A stretch of 64,000 nucleotides of DNA from Thermoanaerobacterium thermosulfurigenes (lineage in GTDB: Bacteria > Bacillota > Thermoanaerobacteria > Thermoanaerobacterales > Thermoanaerobacteraceae), in assembly GCF_051201035.1 (NCBI RefSeq), contig NZ_JBPODR010000009.1, positions 1 through 64,000 of the forward strand, in the 5' to 3' direction. Positions within the stretch are counted from its first letter, which is position 1; each line of letters begins with the position of its first letter. Of this stretch, positions 25,513 to 34,925 are shown one piece after another. The position numbers were made by a program, and so were the translations under genes. The notes below the pieces were generated by a model. The model worked only from the letters and a program-made list of their open reading frames with translations. It searched no databases and was not told the origin of the DNA.

Positions 25513-26970
25513 TTACTCTATATCCCATTTTTTAAAATTCACAACTTTGCAAAGTCCATTAGAAAACAATGAAATATTTACAGACTGACTGTCAGGGTAA
25601 ACTCTCCCAGTCATTACTTTTTTCCCACCGTTTATAAAAACTTCAACAGACGATACATCCACAAAAATACTAAGCCTTAATCTACCATCTATTAGATCAA
25701 CTTCTGCCTTTCTCTCTCCTTTAGGACCAATGCCGGATCTTTCTCGATTAAATGTAAATAATCTTTCACGGCAATTATATGACAAAACAGTCTCTTCGCA
25801 CTTTCCCTTAAATACCTTAACTCCAAATTCATATGCATCTTGTGGTTCAAATTCAGCATCAATCTCATAACATATTCCATTCGTTTCAAGATCAACTTCA
25901 CCATTTAATTCTATGTCTTGCAAACTGTATTCATTTTTCCTGTACTTAACTATCTCTGATATTGGCTTAAAGTATATCTCCTCACCTATTTTTATAACTT
26001 CTCTAGGAAGCGTCATAGCACCAGCCCAATTATGGCCCAGACGATTCGTGACCAAATCTGTCTCCCACATGTTCATCCAAGCTATCATTATAACTCTACC
26101 ATGCTTATCCACAGTCGTCTGTGGTGCATAAAAGTCAAATCCATAATCAACCAAGTAGTAATCTGTATATGCGAATTTCCCTTCATCTACATTTAACTTG
26201 CCAATAAAATAGATAGAAGAATGAGTATTTTTGAAATAAATACCATTAGGTCTCATGTACTGTGCTGATACAAATAAAATGTCTCTATCATCAAATCTGA
26301 CTATGTCAGGACATTCCCAATTAATGCCTGTACTTTCATTGCCCTTTAAAAGAATGTTCACAAATTCCCATTTTACTAAATCAGTTGACTTATACATTAG
26401 AGCCTGCCCAATTCCATGTTCATCATTAGAGCCAATTAAAAGATAATAGGTATTATCTATTTTAAAGACTCTTGGATCTCTAAAATCTTTCTTGCTGGCT
26501 TTATCTGGAATCTGTGCTACGTCTATTATCGGATTTCTTTCATACTTTTCAAAGGTAATGCCATCTACTGATATGGCCATATTCTGAACTTGTTTGTAAT
26601 CATCATTTTTTTCTTTCTTAGTATATATATGTCCTGTGTAAATAAGATATAATTTCCCATCTTTTTCGATAGCGCTTCCAGAAAAGCATCCATCTTTGTC
26701 ATAGTCTTTATCAGGTGCTAAAGCTACAGGTAAATAAGTCCATTTAATCAAATCTTTGCTTACAGCATGACCCCAATGCATTGATCCCCAAGCAGCATCA
26801 TATGGGTAGTGTTGATAAAATAAATGGTAATTATCTTTAAAATGAACAAATCCGTTTGGATCATTTATCCACCCATATTCACCCATTAAATGATATTTCA
26901 ATCTGTATATTTGGTTTAACTTTTCTTTACTACGTCTTATAAACTCATTCGCATTGTTAATTTTGCTCAT
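25513..26970 (-). CDS. GH32 beta-fructofuranosidase (sucrase/fructanase)
   Basis: A 485-residue GH32 enzyme. The three acidic motifs are present: WINDPNGF (nucleophile Asp, near residue 34), FRDPRVF (transition-state Asp, near 163) and WECPDIV (acid/base Glu, near 218). A C-terminal beta-sandwich of about 130 residues follows. There is no signal peptide, so it acts inside the cell on imported sucrose or fructo-oligosaccharides, or on their 6-phosphates. It lies in the middle of the operon after the two permease genes. Confidence 0.92.
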   Translation of the reverse strand: MSKINNANEFIRRSKEKLNQIYRLKYHLMGEYGWINDPNGFVHFKDNYHLFYQHYPYDAAWGSMHWGHAVSKDLIKWTYLPVALAPDKDYDKDGCFSGSAIEKDGKLYLIYTGHIYTKKEKNDDYKQVQNMAISVDGITFEKYERNPIIDVAQIPDKASKKDFRDPRVFKIDNTYYLLIGSNDEHGIGQALMYKSTDLVKWEFVNILLKGNESTGINWECPDIVRFDDRDILFVSAQYMRPNGIYFKNTHSSIYFIGKLNVDEGKFAYTDYYLVDYGFDFYAPQTTVDKHGRVIMIAWMNMWETDLVTNRLGHNWAGAMTLPREVIKIGEEIYFKPISEIVKYRKNEYSLQDIELNGEVDLETNGICYEIDAEFEPQDAYEFGVKVFKGKCEETVLSYNCRERLFTFNRERSGIGPKGERKAEVDLIDGRLRLSIFVDVSSVEVFINGGKKVMTGRVYPDSQSVNISLFSNGLCKVVNFKKWDIE

Positions 26971-26985
26971 TCAATTCATCCTTTA

Positions 26986-27813
26986 TTATTTAATTGAACC
27001 CTGTAAAACACCTTTTATAATCTGTTTTTGCATTATCAGATATACAACTATTACAGGAATAGTCGCAATCATTAATGCTGCCATTGCAGGACCATATTCA
27101 ATTGTGTATGTCCCGTAAAAGTAGAAAACAGACAATGGCAATGTTCTCTGGTCAGGTGATATTAAAACTAAATACGGTAGTAAAAAATCATTCCAAATCC
27201 ATAAAATATCCAATATAGCGATAGTTACTGTCGTCGGTTTTAGAAGTGGAAAGACAATTTTAAAAAATGTCTGAAGTTGGCTACACCCATCGATCGTCGC
27301 TGCTTCTTCTAACTCTACAGGTATGCTTTTTATAAAGCCATGGTACATGAAAACAGCTAATGATGCACCAAAACCAATATACATATAGATTAAAGACCAT
27401 TTATTGTCCATCATCCCTATCGAACCATATATTTTTACAAGTGGTATCATTATGCCTTGAAACGGAATAATCATAGATGCAACCATAAAGAAAAACATAA
27501 ATTGGTTGAACTTCCACTTCCTCCTCACGAATATATAAGCTGTCATTGATGACAACAATGTTATCAGCGCAACGCTAAACACTGTAATTATTAGTGAGTT
27601 TGCGAATGCATGCAGATAATCCATCTTTGTATATGCATCAATATAGTTGCTTAAATTTAACTTGCTTGGCATCATCATAGGATTTATTAATATGTCTTTT
27701 CTTTCTTTAAATGAATTAATTAATACAATAAAAAATGGAAAAATATATAGTACAAATACTATGCTTAAAAATATCAGTTTTATGCCATTTAATATATATT
27801 CTTTTCTTTTCAT
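26986..27813 (-). CDS. ABC sugar permease, MalG-like
   Basis: A 275-residue permease with six hydrophobic segments and the EAA loop (EEAATIDGCSQLQTFFKIVFP, near residues 187-207), which contacts the ATPase. It is the second permease of the importer and its start abuts the stop of the first. No ATPase gene is in the operon, so a shared MsmK-type ATPase encoded elsewhere is expected. Substrates by context are sucrose or fructo-oligosaccharides. Confidence 0.9.
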   Translation of the reverse strand: MKRKEYILNGIKLIFLSIVFVLYIFPFFIVLINSFKERKDILINPMMMPSKLNLSNYIDAYTKMDYLHAFANSLIITVFSVALITLLSSMTAYIFVRRKWKFNQFMFFFMVASMIIPFQGIMIPLVKIYGSIGMMDNKWSLIYMYIGFGASLAVFMYHGFIKSIPVELEEAATIDGCSQLQTFFKIVFPLLKPTTVTIAILDILWIWNDFLLPYLVLISPDQRTLPLSVFYFYGTYTIEYGPAMAALMIATIPVIVVYLIMQKQIIKGVLQGSIK

Positions 27814-28697
27814 CAGCTTTCCACCTCCATCTTCTTGCTAAAATACACTTGCAATAATGTGACAATTGCAACTACAGCAAATAGGAAAAACGCTTCTGCT
27901 TGGCCAATACCATACTGCTGACTCAAAAAGGCAGTATTATAAACATGCATTGAAATCAACTCTGTACTCTTATACGGACCACCGTTTGTTAAAGACAAAT
28001 TTATATCATAAACCATAAACCCTCTCTGCAAAGTCAAAAATACGCTTATCGTAAAGGAAGGAACCATTAATGGAAGAATTATATTTTTAAGCCTGTGATA
28101 TGAATTTGCTCCATCGATACTTGCGGCTTCCAAGAGATCTCTGGGAATATTCATAAAACCCGAAATATATATTACCATCATGTATCCAGAGTATTGCCAT
28201 ACAGTTACAATAACCAACGCCCAAAAAGCTTTATTGGGATCAGTAAGCCAAGATGCACTAAATATAGGCAAATTAAAATGTTGACCAATGTAGACAAGGA
28301 TATTTGAAAATACAAACTGCCAAATAAAGCCAAGCAATATACCTCCAATTAAGTTAGGAGTAAAAAATCCCGCTCTAAAAAAGTTTTGTCCTTTTATACC
28401 ACTTGTCAACAAATACGCTAAAAAGAAAGCAATAGCGTTAATTAGTATTACAGAAAAAAATACGTACTTTAAAGTAAGCAAAAAAGATGTCCAAAATACT
28501 TTGTCTTTAAACACTTGTAAATAGTTTTGAAATCCAACAAATGAATGTGTGGCCGAAATACCGTTCCAGTCAGTAAAAGTAAGATATATTCCATATATAA
28601 ACGGCAATATTACTACTGTAAAAAAAGCAATAGTCACAGGCCCAGCAAATATCAAGTATGTCTTTAGTCTACTCAAGAAATTTTTCTCCATATTCAT
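27813..28697 (-). CDS. ABC sugar permease, MalF-like
   Basis: A 294-residue permease with six hydrophobic segments and the EAA motif (LEAASIDGANSYHRLKNIIL near residue 207). The ATG at 28697 is set by GGAGG 7 bases upstream; the open frame before it is not part of the family. It pairs with the MalG-like protein and with the lipoprotein encoded just upstream to import a sugar, probably sucrose or short fructans. Confidence 0.9.
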   Translation of the reverse strand: MNMEKNFLSRLKTYLIFAGPVTIAFFTVVILPFIYGIYLTFTDWNGISATHSFVGFQNYLQVFKDKVFWTSFLLTLKYVFFSVILINAIAFFLAYLLTSGIKGQNFFRAGFFTPNLIGGILLGFIWQFVFSNILVYIGQHFNLPIFSASWLTDPNKAFWALVIVTVWQYSGYMMVIYISGFMNIPRDLLEAASIDGANSYHRLKNIILPLMVPSFTISVFLTLQRGFMVYDINLSLTNGGPYKSTELISMHVYNTAFLSQQYGIGQAEAFFLFAVVAIVTLLQVYFSKKMEVES

Positions 28698-28770
28698 ATT
28701 AAATCCTCCATAACATTGAATAATGCTGAATAACGGATAGAACATTCCATCCGTTATTCAGTAAAATTAT

Positions 28771-30096
28771 TTATTGTACACTTTTCCAGTAGCTTTCAAT
28801 ATCATTGATTAAGCCTTTTCTATCTGTAACTCCAGATAAATATTTCTGCATTGAAGCACCTAATTTTGACCAATGATCAGATGGTAATGTTGTCATAAAT
28901 TCTAATGTGTTTCCTTCAGTTATATATTGCTCAATTGACTTTGCTAATGGATCATTTGGCACAAGCTTGATATTTTTGAATGCTGGAATTACACTACATT
29001 GATTCACAAGCGCATCTTGTCCTGACTGGCTATACACCAACCAATTCAAAAACTTTTTCGCTGCATCCTGCTGTGCTTGGTTGTTTTGTGTTTTGTCTAT
29101 TCCTATAAATTTAGTAACACCAACTGGTATTCCAGAATTGCCATAGTCATTTGGATCATTACTTATTGGCACAGGTACAAATCCATATTGACCATTTGCT
29201 GTATCAAATGTCTTTATCTGAGGCCATGCCCAGTTGCCCATAAACCAAAAGCCAACTTGTCCTTGTCCAATAACTTGAGGACCTTTATCGTATGTTGGTG
29301 CCATAGGATTATTTTTATCTAAATTATACTTTTTCATCATGTCAAACGTATCCATTAAACCGTTAAATACTTTATTATTTGCTAGATCAGCTTTACCAGC
29401 TTTTAAATCAGATATAAATTTATCTACTTGAGCAGGATCTTTTGATTGATCAGCGTAAGCAATAGGTAAAAAATGTCCTGCTAATGACCAATCCATTGGA
29501 GAAATTTCCAGTGCTTTAACACCACTCGCTTCAACTTTCTTAAAGGCATTTTCCAAGTCATTCCTTGTTTTTATTGATTTCGGATCAAAATTACCTCCAA
29601 AAGCTTTATCTAAAACTGCTTTATTGTATATAAAACCATATCCTTCTATTGCAAAAGGAAAAGCCATAACTTTACCGTCTATAGTTGCAACATTTAATGC
29701 ACCTGATACTGCATCAGATACCCACTTTTCATTGCTTAAATCTAAAAATTTGTCTTTAAATTTCGCAACATCACCAGGATCAAGCATAGCCAAAGTAGGA
29801 GCATTACCAGAAGCGTACATGGAAGTGACTTTTTCAAAAGGAGATTGTCCTGCAGGCACTGGAATTACATCTACTGTAATATTTGAATTTTCTTTTGTAA
29901 ATTGCTTAGCAGCAGCTTCTAACTGTGATTCTATTTCGCCTTTTGAATTTAAAAAAGTAATTTTAACGGTTTCAGAGCTCTTAGATGATGTATTACTTTT
30001 AGCTGATGTGTTGTTGTTCGTCGTGCCACAACCTGCAACAAGTGAAAGTATCAAAGCCGACGATACAATCATTGATAATAATTTTTTTCTCTTCAT
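28771..30096 (-). CDS. Sugar-binding lipoprotein of an ABC importer
   Basis: A 441-residue extracellular solute-binding protein (family 1). A lipoprotein signal peptide is clear: a KRKK start, a hydrophobic stretch, and a lipobox ending at Cys23 (LVAGC), followed by a Ser/Thr/Asn linker. The binding domain starts near residue 45 (KITFLNSKG). It captures the sugar outside the cell for the two permeases. First gene of the operon, behind a consensus sigma-A promoter. SD AGAGGAGA. Confidence 0.92.
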   Translation of the reverse strand: MKRKKLLSMIVSSALILSLVAGCGTTNNNTSAKSNTSSKSSETVKITFLNSKGEIESQLEAAAKQFTKENSNITVDVIPVPAGQSPFEKVTSMYASGNAPTLAMLDPGDVAKFKDKFLDLSNEKWVSDAVSGALNVATIDGKVMAFPFAIEGYGFIYNKAVLDKAFGGNFDPKSIKTRNDLENAFKKVEASGVKALEISPMDWSLAGHFLPIAYADQSKDPAQVDKFISDLKAGKADLANNKVFNGLMDTFDMMKKYNLDKNNPMAPTYDKGPQVIGQGQVGFWFMGNWAWPQIKTFDTANGQYGFVPVPISNDPNDYGNSGIPVGVTKFIGIDKTQNNQAQQDAAKKFLNWLVYSQSGQDALVNQCSVIPAFKNIKLVPNDPLAKSIEQYITEGNTLEFMTTLPSDHWSKLGASMQKYLSGVTDRKGLINDIESYWKSVQ

Positions 30097-30120
30097 GATG
30101 ATCTCCTCTCCATAATTATT

Positions 30121-30144
30121 TTAAAGCTTTTTGTAAAGCTTTTT
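30121..30144. promoter_or_regulatory. Tandem AAAGCTTT operator-like repeat in the sucrose operon leader
   Basis: Two copies of WWAAAGCTTTTT follow each other at a 12-base interval, just downstream of the promoter. Each AAAGCTTT core is palindromic. A likely repressor site for the LacI-type protein encoded at 20911-21888. Confidence 0.5.
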
Positions 30145-30155
30145 ATTATGGTTTT

Positions 30156-30184
30156 ATTATATCACGCATTTATAAATATGTCAA
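30156..30184 (-). promoter_or_regulatory. Sigma-A promoter of the sucrose/fructan operon
   Basis: The minus strand shows perfect -35 TTGACA, a 17-base spacer and perfect -10 TATAAT. The imperfect palindrome TCAAACGGTTGA overlaps the -35 element and is a second candidate LacI-type or CcpA site. Confidence 0.9.
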
Positions 30185-30246
30185 CCGTTTGATATATTCA
30201 AAATAATTCTGTATTTTCTTAATTAACTTAATCGTTATAATAATTA

Positions 30247-30286
30247 TAACCCCCTCACATCACATATACTCTTGATGTGAGGGGGT
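30247..30286 (-). terminator. Terminator of the GH130 operon
   Basis: A 15-bp perfect stem (AACCCCCTCACATCA with its complement) with a 10-base loop follows the stop at 30292. Because ATTTTTAA lies on the plus side, it may work in both directions. Confidence 0.8.
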
Positions 30287-30291
30287 TATTT

Positions 30292-31185
30292 TTAATCAAA
30301 TTTTATATCATTCATATTTATATACGCTACACCTATTACAGTGTCTGCACCACCGTAATAGACAAATATATCATCGCCTCTTACCGCATTGCCGCAGCTA
30401 AAGACCACATTTGATATAAAGCCGTTCTTTTCCCATTCAAGTTCAGGTTCCAAAATTGGCTCTTTTTGCCTCGCTAAAACTATCGATGGATCATTTATGT
30501 CGAGAAGTGCTGCACCTAATCTATAGACATTGTCGTCATCTGCAGCATGGTAAATGAGAAACCATCCATCTTTAGTCCTTATAGGTGGTCCAGCCACACC
30601 CACCCTTGAGCTTTCCCAAGTTCCTTTGATAGGTTTTATTATTGATTTATGGCCAAACCATGTTTTTAAATCGCTGGAGTATGCTATCCATATATCCGGA
30701 TACCTTCTGTGAAACATTACATAATTGCCATTTATCTTTTCTGGAAAAAGCGCAGCATCTTTGTTTGGCTCATCTAAAACAACACCTTTTCTCTCCCAAT
30801 TTATTAAATTTTTTGAAGTTGCAAGGCATATTCTGTAGTCATCATCTGTCCTATCTCCAAAGCCTGTATACATCATGTAGTACGTATCGTCAATCTTAAC
30901 TATCCTTGGGTCTTCGCACCCTCTTAGCTCTTGTTCTACGTCATTACTTAAAACAGGTTTATCAAGCCTCATAAAGTTAATTCCATCTTTGCTTACAGCG
31001 TAGCCTAACCTTGATATATATTTTCCGTATTTTTTGTGTGGTCCTAAGTCCGTCGCTCTGTAGATAAGGTGAAACAATCCATTGTCGTATATTGCAGAAC
31101 AGTTAAATACAGCTTTTCTCTCCCATTCATGCTCTGTCACTGGTTCTAAAATTGGTTTGTCGCTTAGCCTTTTTAGCTTTATCAA
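30292..31185 (-). CDS. GH130 beta-mannoside phosphorylase (tandem copy 2)
   Basis: About 297 residues, five-bladed beta-propeller of GH130. The catalytic Asp lies in GCEDPRIVK near residue 95; other family features are YTGFG, NKDAALFPEKINGNYVMFHRR and GGADTVIGVA. Such enzymes cleave beta-mannosides with phosphate to give mannose 1-phosphate. The start is taken as TTG 31185 (AAGGAG 8 bases before), which aligns with the neighbouring paralogue. It follows that paralogue by a dozen bases. From memory, Thermoanaerobacter X514 has a similar tandem pair of about 300 residues acting on beta-1,2-mannobiose and longer beta-1,2-mannans; this pair could be equivalent, but beta-1,4 specificity cannot be excluded. 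Confidence 0.88.
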   Translation of the reverse strand: MIKLKRLSDKPILEPVTEHEWERKAVFNCSAIYDNGLFHLIYRATDLGPHKKYGKYISRLGYAVSKDGINFMRLDKPVLSNDVEQELRGCEDPRIVKIDDTYYMMYTGFGDRTDDDYRICLATSKNLINWERKGVVLDEPNKDAALFPEKINGNYVMFHRRYPDIWIAYSSDLKTWFGHKSIIKPIKGTWESSRVGVAGPPIRTKDGWFLIYHAADDDNVYRLGAALLDINDPSIVLARQKEPILEPELEWEKNGFISNVVFSCGNAVRGDDIFVYYGGADTVIGVAYINMNDIKFD

Positions 31186-31197
31186 TTTATCCACTCC

Positions 31198-32106
31198 TTA
31201 AAATGATATTTTATTTTTATCTACTACTGCGACACCTATATGTGTATCTGCACCACCGTAATAAACGTAGTACATTCCATTTGCTTCAACTGCACCACAG
31301 CTAAAAACTACATTCGGCACAAGACCTTCTCTTTCCCAATCAAGTTCAGGCTCCAAAATAGGCTCTTTCTGCCTTGCTACCACTTTTGATGGATCTTTTA
31401 AATCTAAAAGTGCTGCACCTAACCTGTACACATTGTTTTTGTCGACTCCATGGTAGATAAGAAGCCATCCATCATCTCTTTTTATAGGAGGCCCTGCTAT
31501 ACCAATCTTCTTAGATTCCCATGTATCTTCAATAGGCTTCATTATTATCTTATGATCAGTCCAATTTATCAAATCATCTGAATATGCTATCCAAATATCG
31601 GGTTCTCTTCTGTGAAACATGACATACTTCCCGTTTATTTTTTCAGGCAAAAGTGCTGCATCTTTGTTTGGTTCGTCAAGAACTACTCTATGTCCTTCCC
31701 AATTTTTCAAGTCATAAGATGCAGCCATACATATCCTGAAATCATCCCAACTTTTTCCTCCAAAACCTGTATAAAGCATGTAATATTTATTATCAATTTT
31801 TGTCACTCTGGGATCTTCAACACCCCATGCTTCCTGCTCTGTCTCACCTACTATAATAGGCTTGTCAAATCTTTCAAAATTGATGCCATCATTGCTTATC
31901 GCATAGCCTATTGATGACACAAATTTATGCTTTTCTTCTGGCTTCTCTGTGTTTAATACGAATCCATTGTTAGAAGCTCTGTAAAAAAGGTGAAACTTAT
32001 GATCTTCATATATAACTGCGGCATTGAATACAGCTTTTCTTTCCCATTCATGTTCTTTTATAGGCGACAATATTGGTTTGTCTGTAAGCCTCCTTAGCCT
32101 AAACAT
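31198..32106 (-). CDS. GH130 beta-mannoside phosphorylase (tandem copy 1)
   Basis: A 302-residue GH130 protein, closely related to the next gene. The catalytic Asp is in GVEDPRVTK near residue 98, with NKDAALLPEKINGKYVMFHRR and a terminal GGADTHIGVAVVD. It has a longer loop (EKPEEKHKF, near residue 55) than its partner, near the entrance of the active site. Tandem paralogues with different loops fit a split between long and short substrates. SD AAGGGGG before ATG. It is followed 12 bases on by the second copy and preceded by a GH5-like gene. Confidence 0.9.
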   Translation of the reverse strand: MFRLRRLTDKPILSPIKEHEWERKAVFNAAVIYEDHKFHLFYRASNNGFVLNTEKPEEKHKFVSSIGYAISNDGINFERFDKPIIVGETEQEAWGVEDPRVTKIDNKYYMLYTGFGGKSWDDFRICMAASYDLKNWEGHRVVLDEPNKDAALLPEKINGKYVMFHRREPDIWIAYSDDLINWTDHKIIMKPIEDTWESKKIGIAGPPIKRDDGWLLIYHGVDKNNVYRLGAALLDLKDPSKVVARQKEPILEPELDWEREGLVPNVVFSCGAVEANGMYYVYYGGADTHIGVAVVDKNKISF

Positions 32107-32120
32107 TATAATACCCCCTT

Positions 32121-33989
32121 CTACATCAAAAATGCAACTGCTTCATCGGCTTTTATCATGAAATTTTCCAAATCAAATTCTTTATTGCTTATTATATCTT
32201 TCACTCTTCCAGAAATGTTCGCATCAATCTTCACATCAACATCTTCATGATTAATAAATATTACAAGTTCTTTACCTTTGTACTTAAATTCTTTGACCTC
32301 TACGAATGGCGATCCCGCTTCTATCTTCGGATTTATATTTGATATTTCTTTTGCCAATTTGTATATTTCATAAGTTTTATCGTCTTTATATACGTCCGGC
32401 ATGTAGCTTAAATAAAGTTCGATAGGGTACGTTACAAAGACTGCATTGCCTTTACCGAATTTATTTATGACTACTGCGGGATTTCCTTCATTGTCGTATC
32501 CAATCACACTGCATGTAGTAGGTTTTACGATTAAGTGTTTATTAAATTTAAGTGTGCTATAATTTAACTTAATCTTTCTGTCTTCTATATAAATTGAAGC
32601 GATATTATCCTTCGGCACCATTGAATACTGTGTTTCAATGCCAAAAACTTCGTCAAATCTCTCAACTGCAATTCCATCATAAGATGCGTATAATGTACCA
32701 CCGCTTTTTACATAGTCAACTATCCTCATCCACTGATCGTGTGTTAAATGTCCCTTCCTATATGCCGATGGAAGTATCAGCATCTTGTATTTGTTAAAAT
32801 CAACATCAGAAGCTTTTACCATCTCTACATCTATACCAGCTTCTTTTGCAAGTATAAAGCTATTTAAAAGTATTCTGAAATTTCTTTCCGGTGTGTAATC
32901 ATCGCCAACAAACAATGCATTATAATACTTATCAGGAACAATTATGGCTGCATCACAACTTTTGGGGATTAATTCATCGTATTCAATTTTATTTATAAAT
33001 TCCGAAAAAGCCTTTATTTGAAGTCCCGATGGCTTTGGCCTGCCATCAAATGCAGTTATGCCAAAGTGCGTTTCAAAAGGTGTGGTGTTGTAGGGCAATT
33101 TGTTTCCAACTGTAAAATCTCCAAAGCACCATGCTATTGCACCTAATGATTCATTTGCAAATAGACTGTATAAAACCGTTTTGTAGTATTTACCTTCGAT
33201 TTCTTCTGACATCATAAGTGTGGTAGCGCCAAATTCTTCAAATAGAACATCTTTGCCACCCATAGCTTTAGTAAGCTTCGATGCAAATGGTGCAATATAC
33301 GTGCTTCTTATGGAATTCACAGGGTCAATGCATGTATCTGTATATATTGGATACGCATGCATACATAAGAAGTCATTGCCTTCTTTTAAATCCTCCGGGT
33401 AAAATTTATTGTCAGAAAGAAGGGATACCTGATGAATTCCCAATGTCACTGGATGATTTTTGTCGTACCTTTTTATCTCATTAGACAGCATATAGTTCCA
33501 TAGCCATGCATCGTGTCTCGATTCTGCTTTAACATAGTTGTCAGGTTCATTGGAAAGATCCCAGAATAAAATTGCATCTTCATTTTTGTATTTTTCTGCA
33601 AAAAAACCGACGAGTTTTACCTCATGCCTCAACATGAAAGAATCATTGTATATGCTTTTGCCATTTCTCCAATTTACATCGAAATTCTCTCCGCTCATGT
33701 GTCCTACGAAAAATGTAGGGACAATTTTAATATCTACATCATGGCATATTTCAATAAGTTCATCAAATTTCTTAATCGCGTCTTCCGATATGATATCAGG
33801 TTGTGGCTGAAAATCTTCCCACAAGAGATTTATTCTCATTACATCAAGTCCTAATGATTTTGCTTCAATAAACTCATTTTTAATTTCTTCCTTATTCCAT
33901 CTTTTCCACATGTCAACACCATAATTTCTTGGCCAGTAGTTAGCACCTATTATGAATTTGTGAAAATAGTTGCCATAAGATGTAACCAT
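32121..33989 (-). CDS. GH5-like glycosidase with C-terminal amidotransferase-like domain
   Basis: A 622-residue intracellular protein (no signal peptide). Residues 1-340 form a GH5-type (beta/alpha)8 barrel: NYWPRNYG at the start, Glu148 in WDLSNEP (acid/base), and Glu251/252 in VLFEEFG (nucleophile). Residues about 350-530 resemble the GH42 trimerisation, or class I amidotransferase-like, domain (MLILPSAYRKGHLTHDQW, GGTLYASYDG), and a short beta domain ends the protein (KGKELVIFINHEDV). Context with an ABC importer and two GH130 phosphorylases suggests a mannosidase or mannan-oligosaccharide hydrolase acting inside the cell, but the exact linkage is unknown. The subfamily could not be assigned. 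Confidence 0.8.
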   Translation of the reverse strand: MVTSYGNYFHKFIIGANYWPRNYGVDMWKRWNKEEIKNEFIEAKSLGLDVMRINLLWEDFQPQPDIISEDAIKKFDELIEICHDVDIKIVPTFFVGHMSGENFDVNWRNGKSIYNDSFMLRHEVKLVGFFAEKYKNEDAILFWDLSNEPDNYVKAESRHDAWLWNYMLSNEIKRYDKNHPVTLGIHQVSLLSDNKFYPEDLKEGNDFLCMHAYPIYTDTCIDPVNSIRSTYIAPFASKLTKAMGGKDVLFEEFGATTLMMSEEIEGKYYKTVLYSLFANESLGAIAWCFGDFTVGNKLPYNTTPFETHFGITAFDGRPKPSGLQIKAFSEFINKIEYDELIPKSCDAAIIVPDKYYNALFVGDDYTPERNFRILLNSFILAKEAGIDVEMVKASDVDFNKYKMLILPSAYRKGHLTHDQWMRIVDYVKSGGTLYASYDGIAVERFDEVFGIETQYSMVPKDNIASIYIEDRKIKLNYSTLKFNKHLIVKPTTCSVIGYDNEGNPAVVINKFGKGNAVFVTYPIELYLSYMPDVYKDDKTYEIYKLAKEISNINPKIEAGSPFVEVKEFKYKGKELVIFINHEDVDVKIDANISGRVKDIISNKEFDLENFMIKADEAVAFLM

Positions 33990-34034
33990 TCTATTGTCAT
34001 CCCCTTCAATAATAAATCTACATGAAGAATAAAC

Positions 34035-34907
34035 TTAGTCCTTTAAACCAGTAAAAGTAATTCCTTCAATAAAATACCGTTGAGCGATAAAGAATAAAAC
34101 AAGCATAGGAAGTGCTATCACAATTGACATAGCCATCAAATAGTTCCAACTTGGTTGTTCATTTACACCACCCATGAAAAAGTACATACCAAGGGTCATC
34201 GTGTACTTATTCATATCATTGAGATAAAGAACAGGCCCTAAAAAATCATTCCAATATCCTCTAAATGTAAACACGCAAATAGCTAAAAGAGCGGGTTTAA
34301 TCTGAGGTAAAATAACATGAACAAAAGTTTGCAGCGGAGTCGCACCATCAATCTCTGCAGCTTCATCTAACTCAAAAGGAATTCCCATCAAAAATTGTCT
34401 CAAAAGAAAAATGTAAAAAGGTCCCCATGCTGTCCATGCCCTTATAACCAACGGATCAAACTGGCCTACAAGGCCTAATTTCTGCCATATCAAATAAGTA
34501 GGTATCAATGTTACATGAAAAGGCAACATCATTGTACTTAAAAGTATGAAAAATATCAAATCTCTTCCAGGAAACTTAAAGCGTGCAAAGCCATACGCTA
34601 CTAAAGTCTCACTAGTTATCTCAGCTACCATTCCCAAAACAACTATAAATATACTATTTATTAGGTATTTGTTAAATGGCATAGCATGCCATGCTTTTGC
34701 AAAGTTCCCCCATAATGCAGGTTTAGGGAAGAAATCCGGCGGCCATGCAAAAATATCTGCATTTGATTTCAATGCTGTTGACAGCATCCAAAAAAAAGGC
34801 ATCAATATTACTATGGCTATTGCTGAAAGAACAATGTACAAAATAGTTTTCTTTGTAATATTGCGAACCCTGTTAGACTTTTTATATGTGCTTAATATGC
34901 CCACCAT
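34035..34907 (-). CDS. ABC sugar permease, MalG-like
   Basis: A 290-residue permease with six hydrophobic segments and the EAA loop (DEAAEIDGATPLQTFVHVILP near residue 190). It is the second permease of the GH5/GH130 operon and ends with the typical ITFTGLKD tail. There is no ATPase gene nearby. It starts 18 bases after the MalF-like gene; SD GGAGATG. Confidence 0.9.
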   Translation of the reverse strand: MVGILSTYKKSNRVRNITKKTILYIVLSAIAIVILMPFFWMLSTALKSNADIFAWPPDFFPKPALWGNFAKAWHAMPFNKYLINSIFIVVLGMVAEITSETLVAYGFARFKFPGRDLIFFILLSTMMLPFHVTLIPTYLIWQKLGLVGQFDPLVIRAWTAWGPFYIFLLRQFLMGIPFELDEAAEIDGATPLQTFVHVILPQIKPALLAICVFTFRGYWNDFLGPVLYLNDMNKYTMTLGMYFFMGGVNEQPSWNYLMAMSIVIALPMLVLFFIAQRYFIEGITFTGLKD

Positions 34908-34925
34908 AGTTTAACATCTCCTTAA

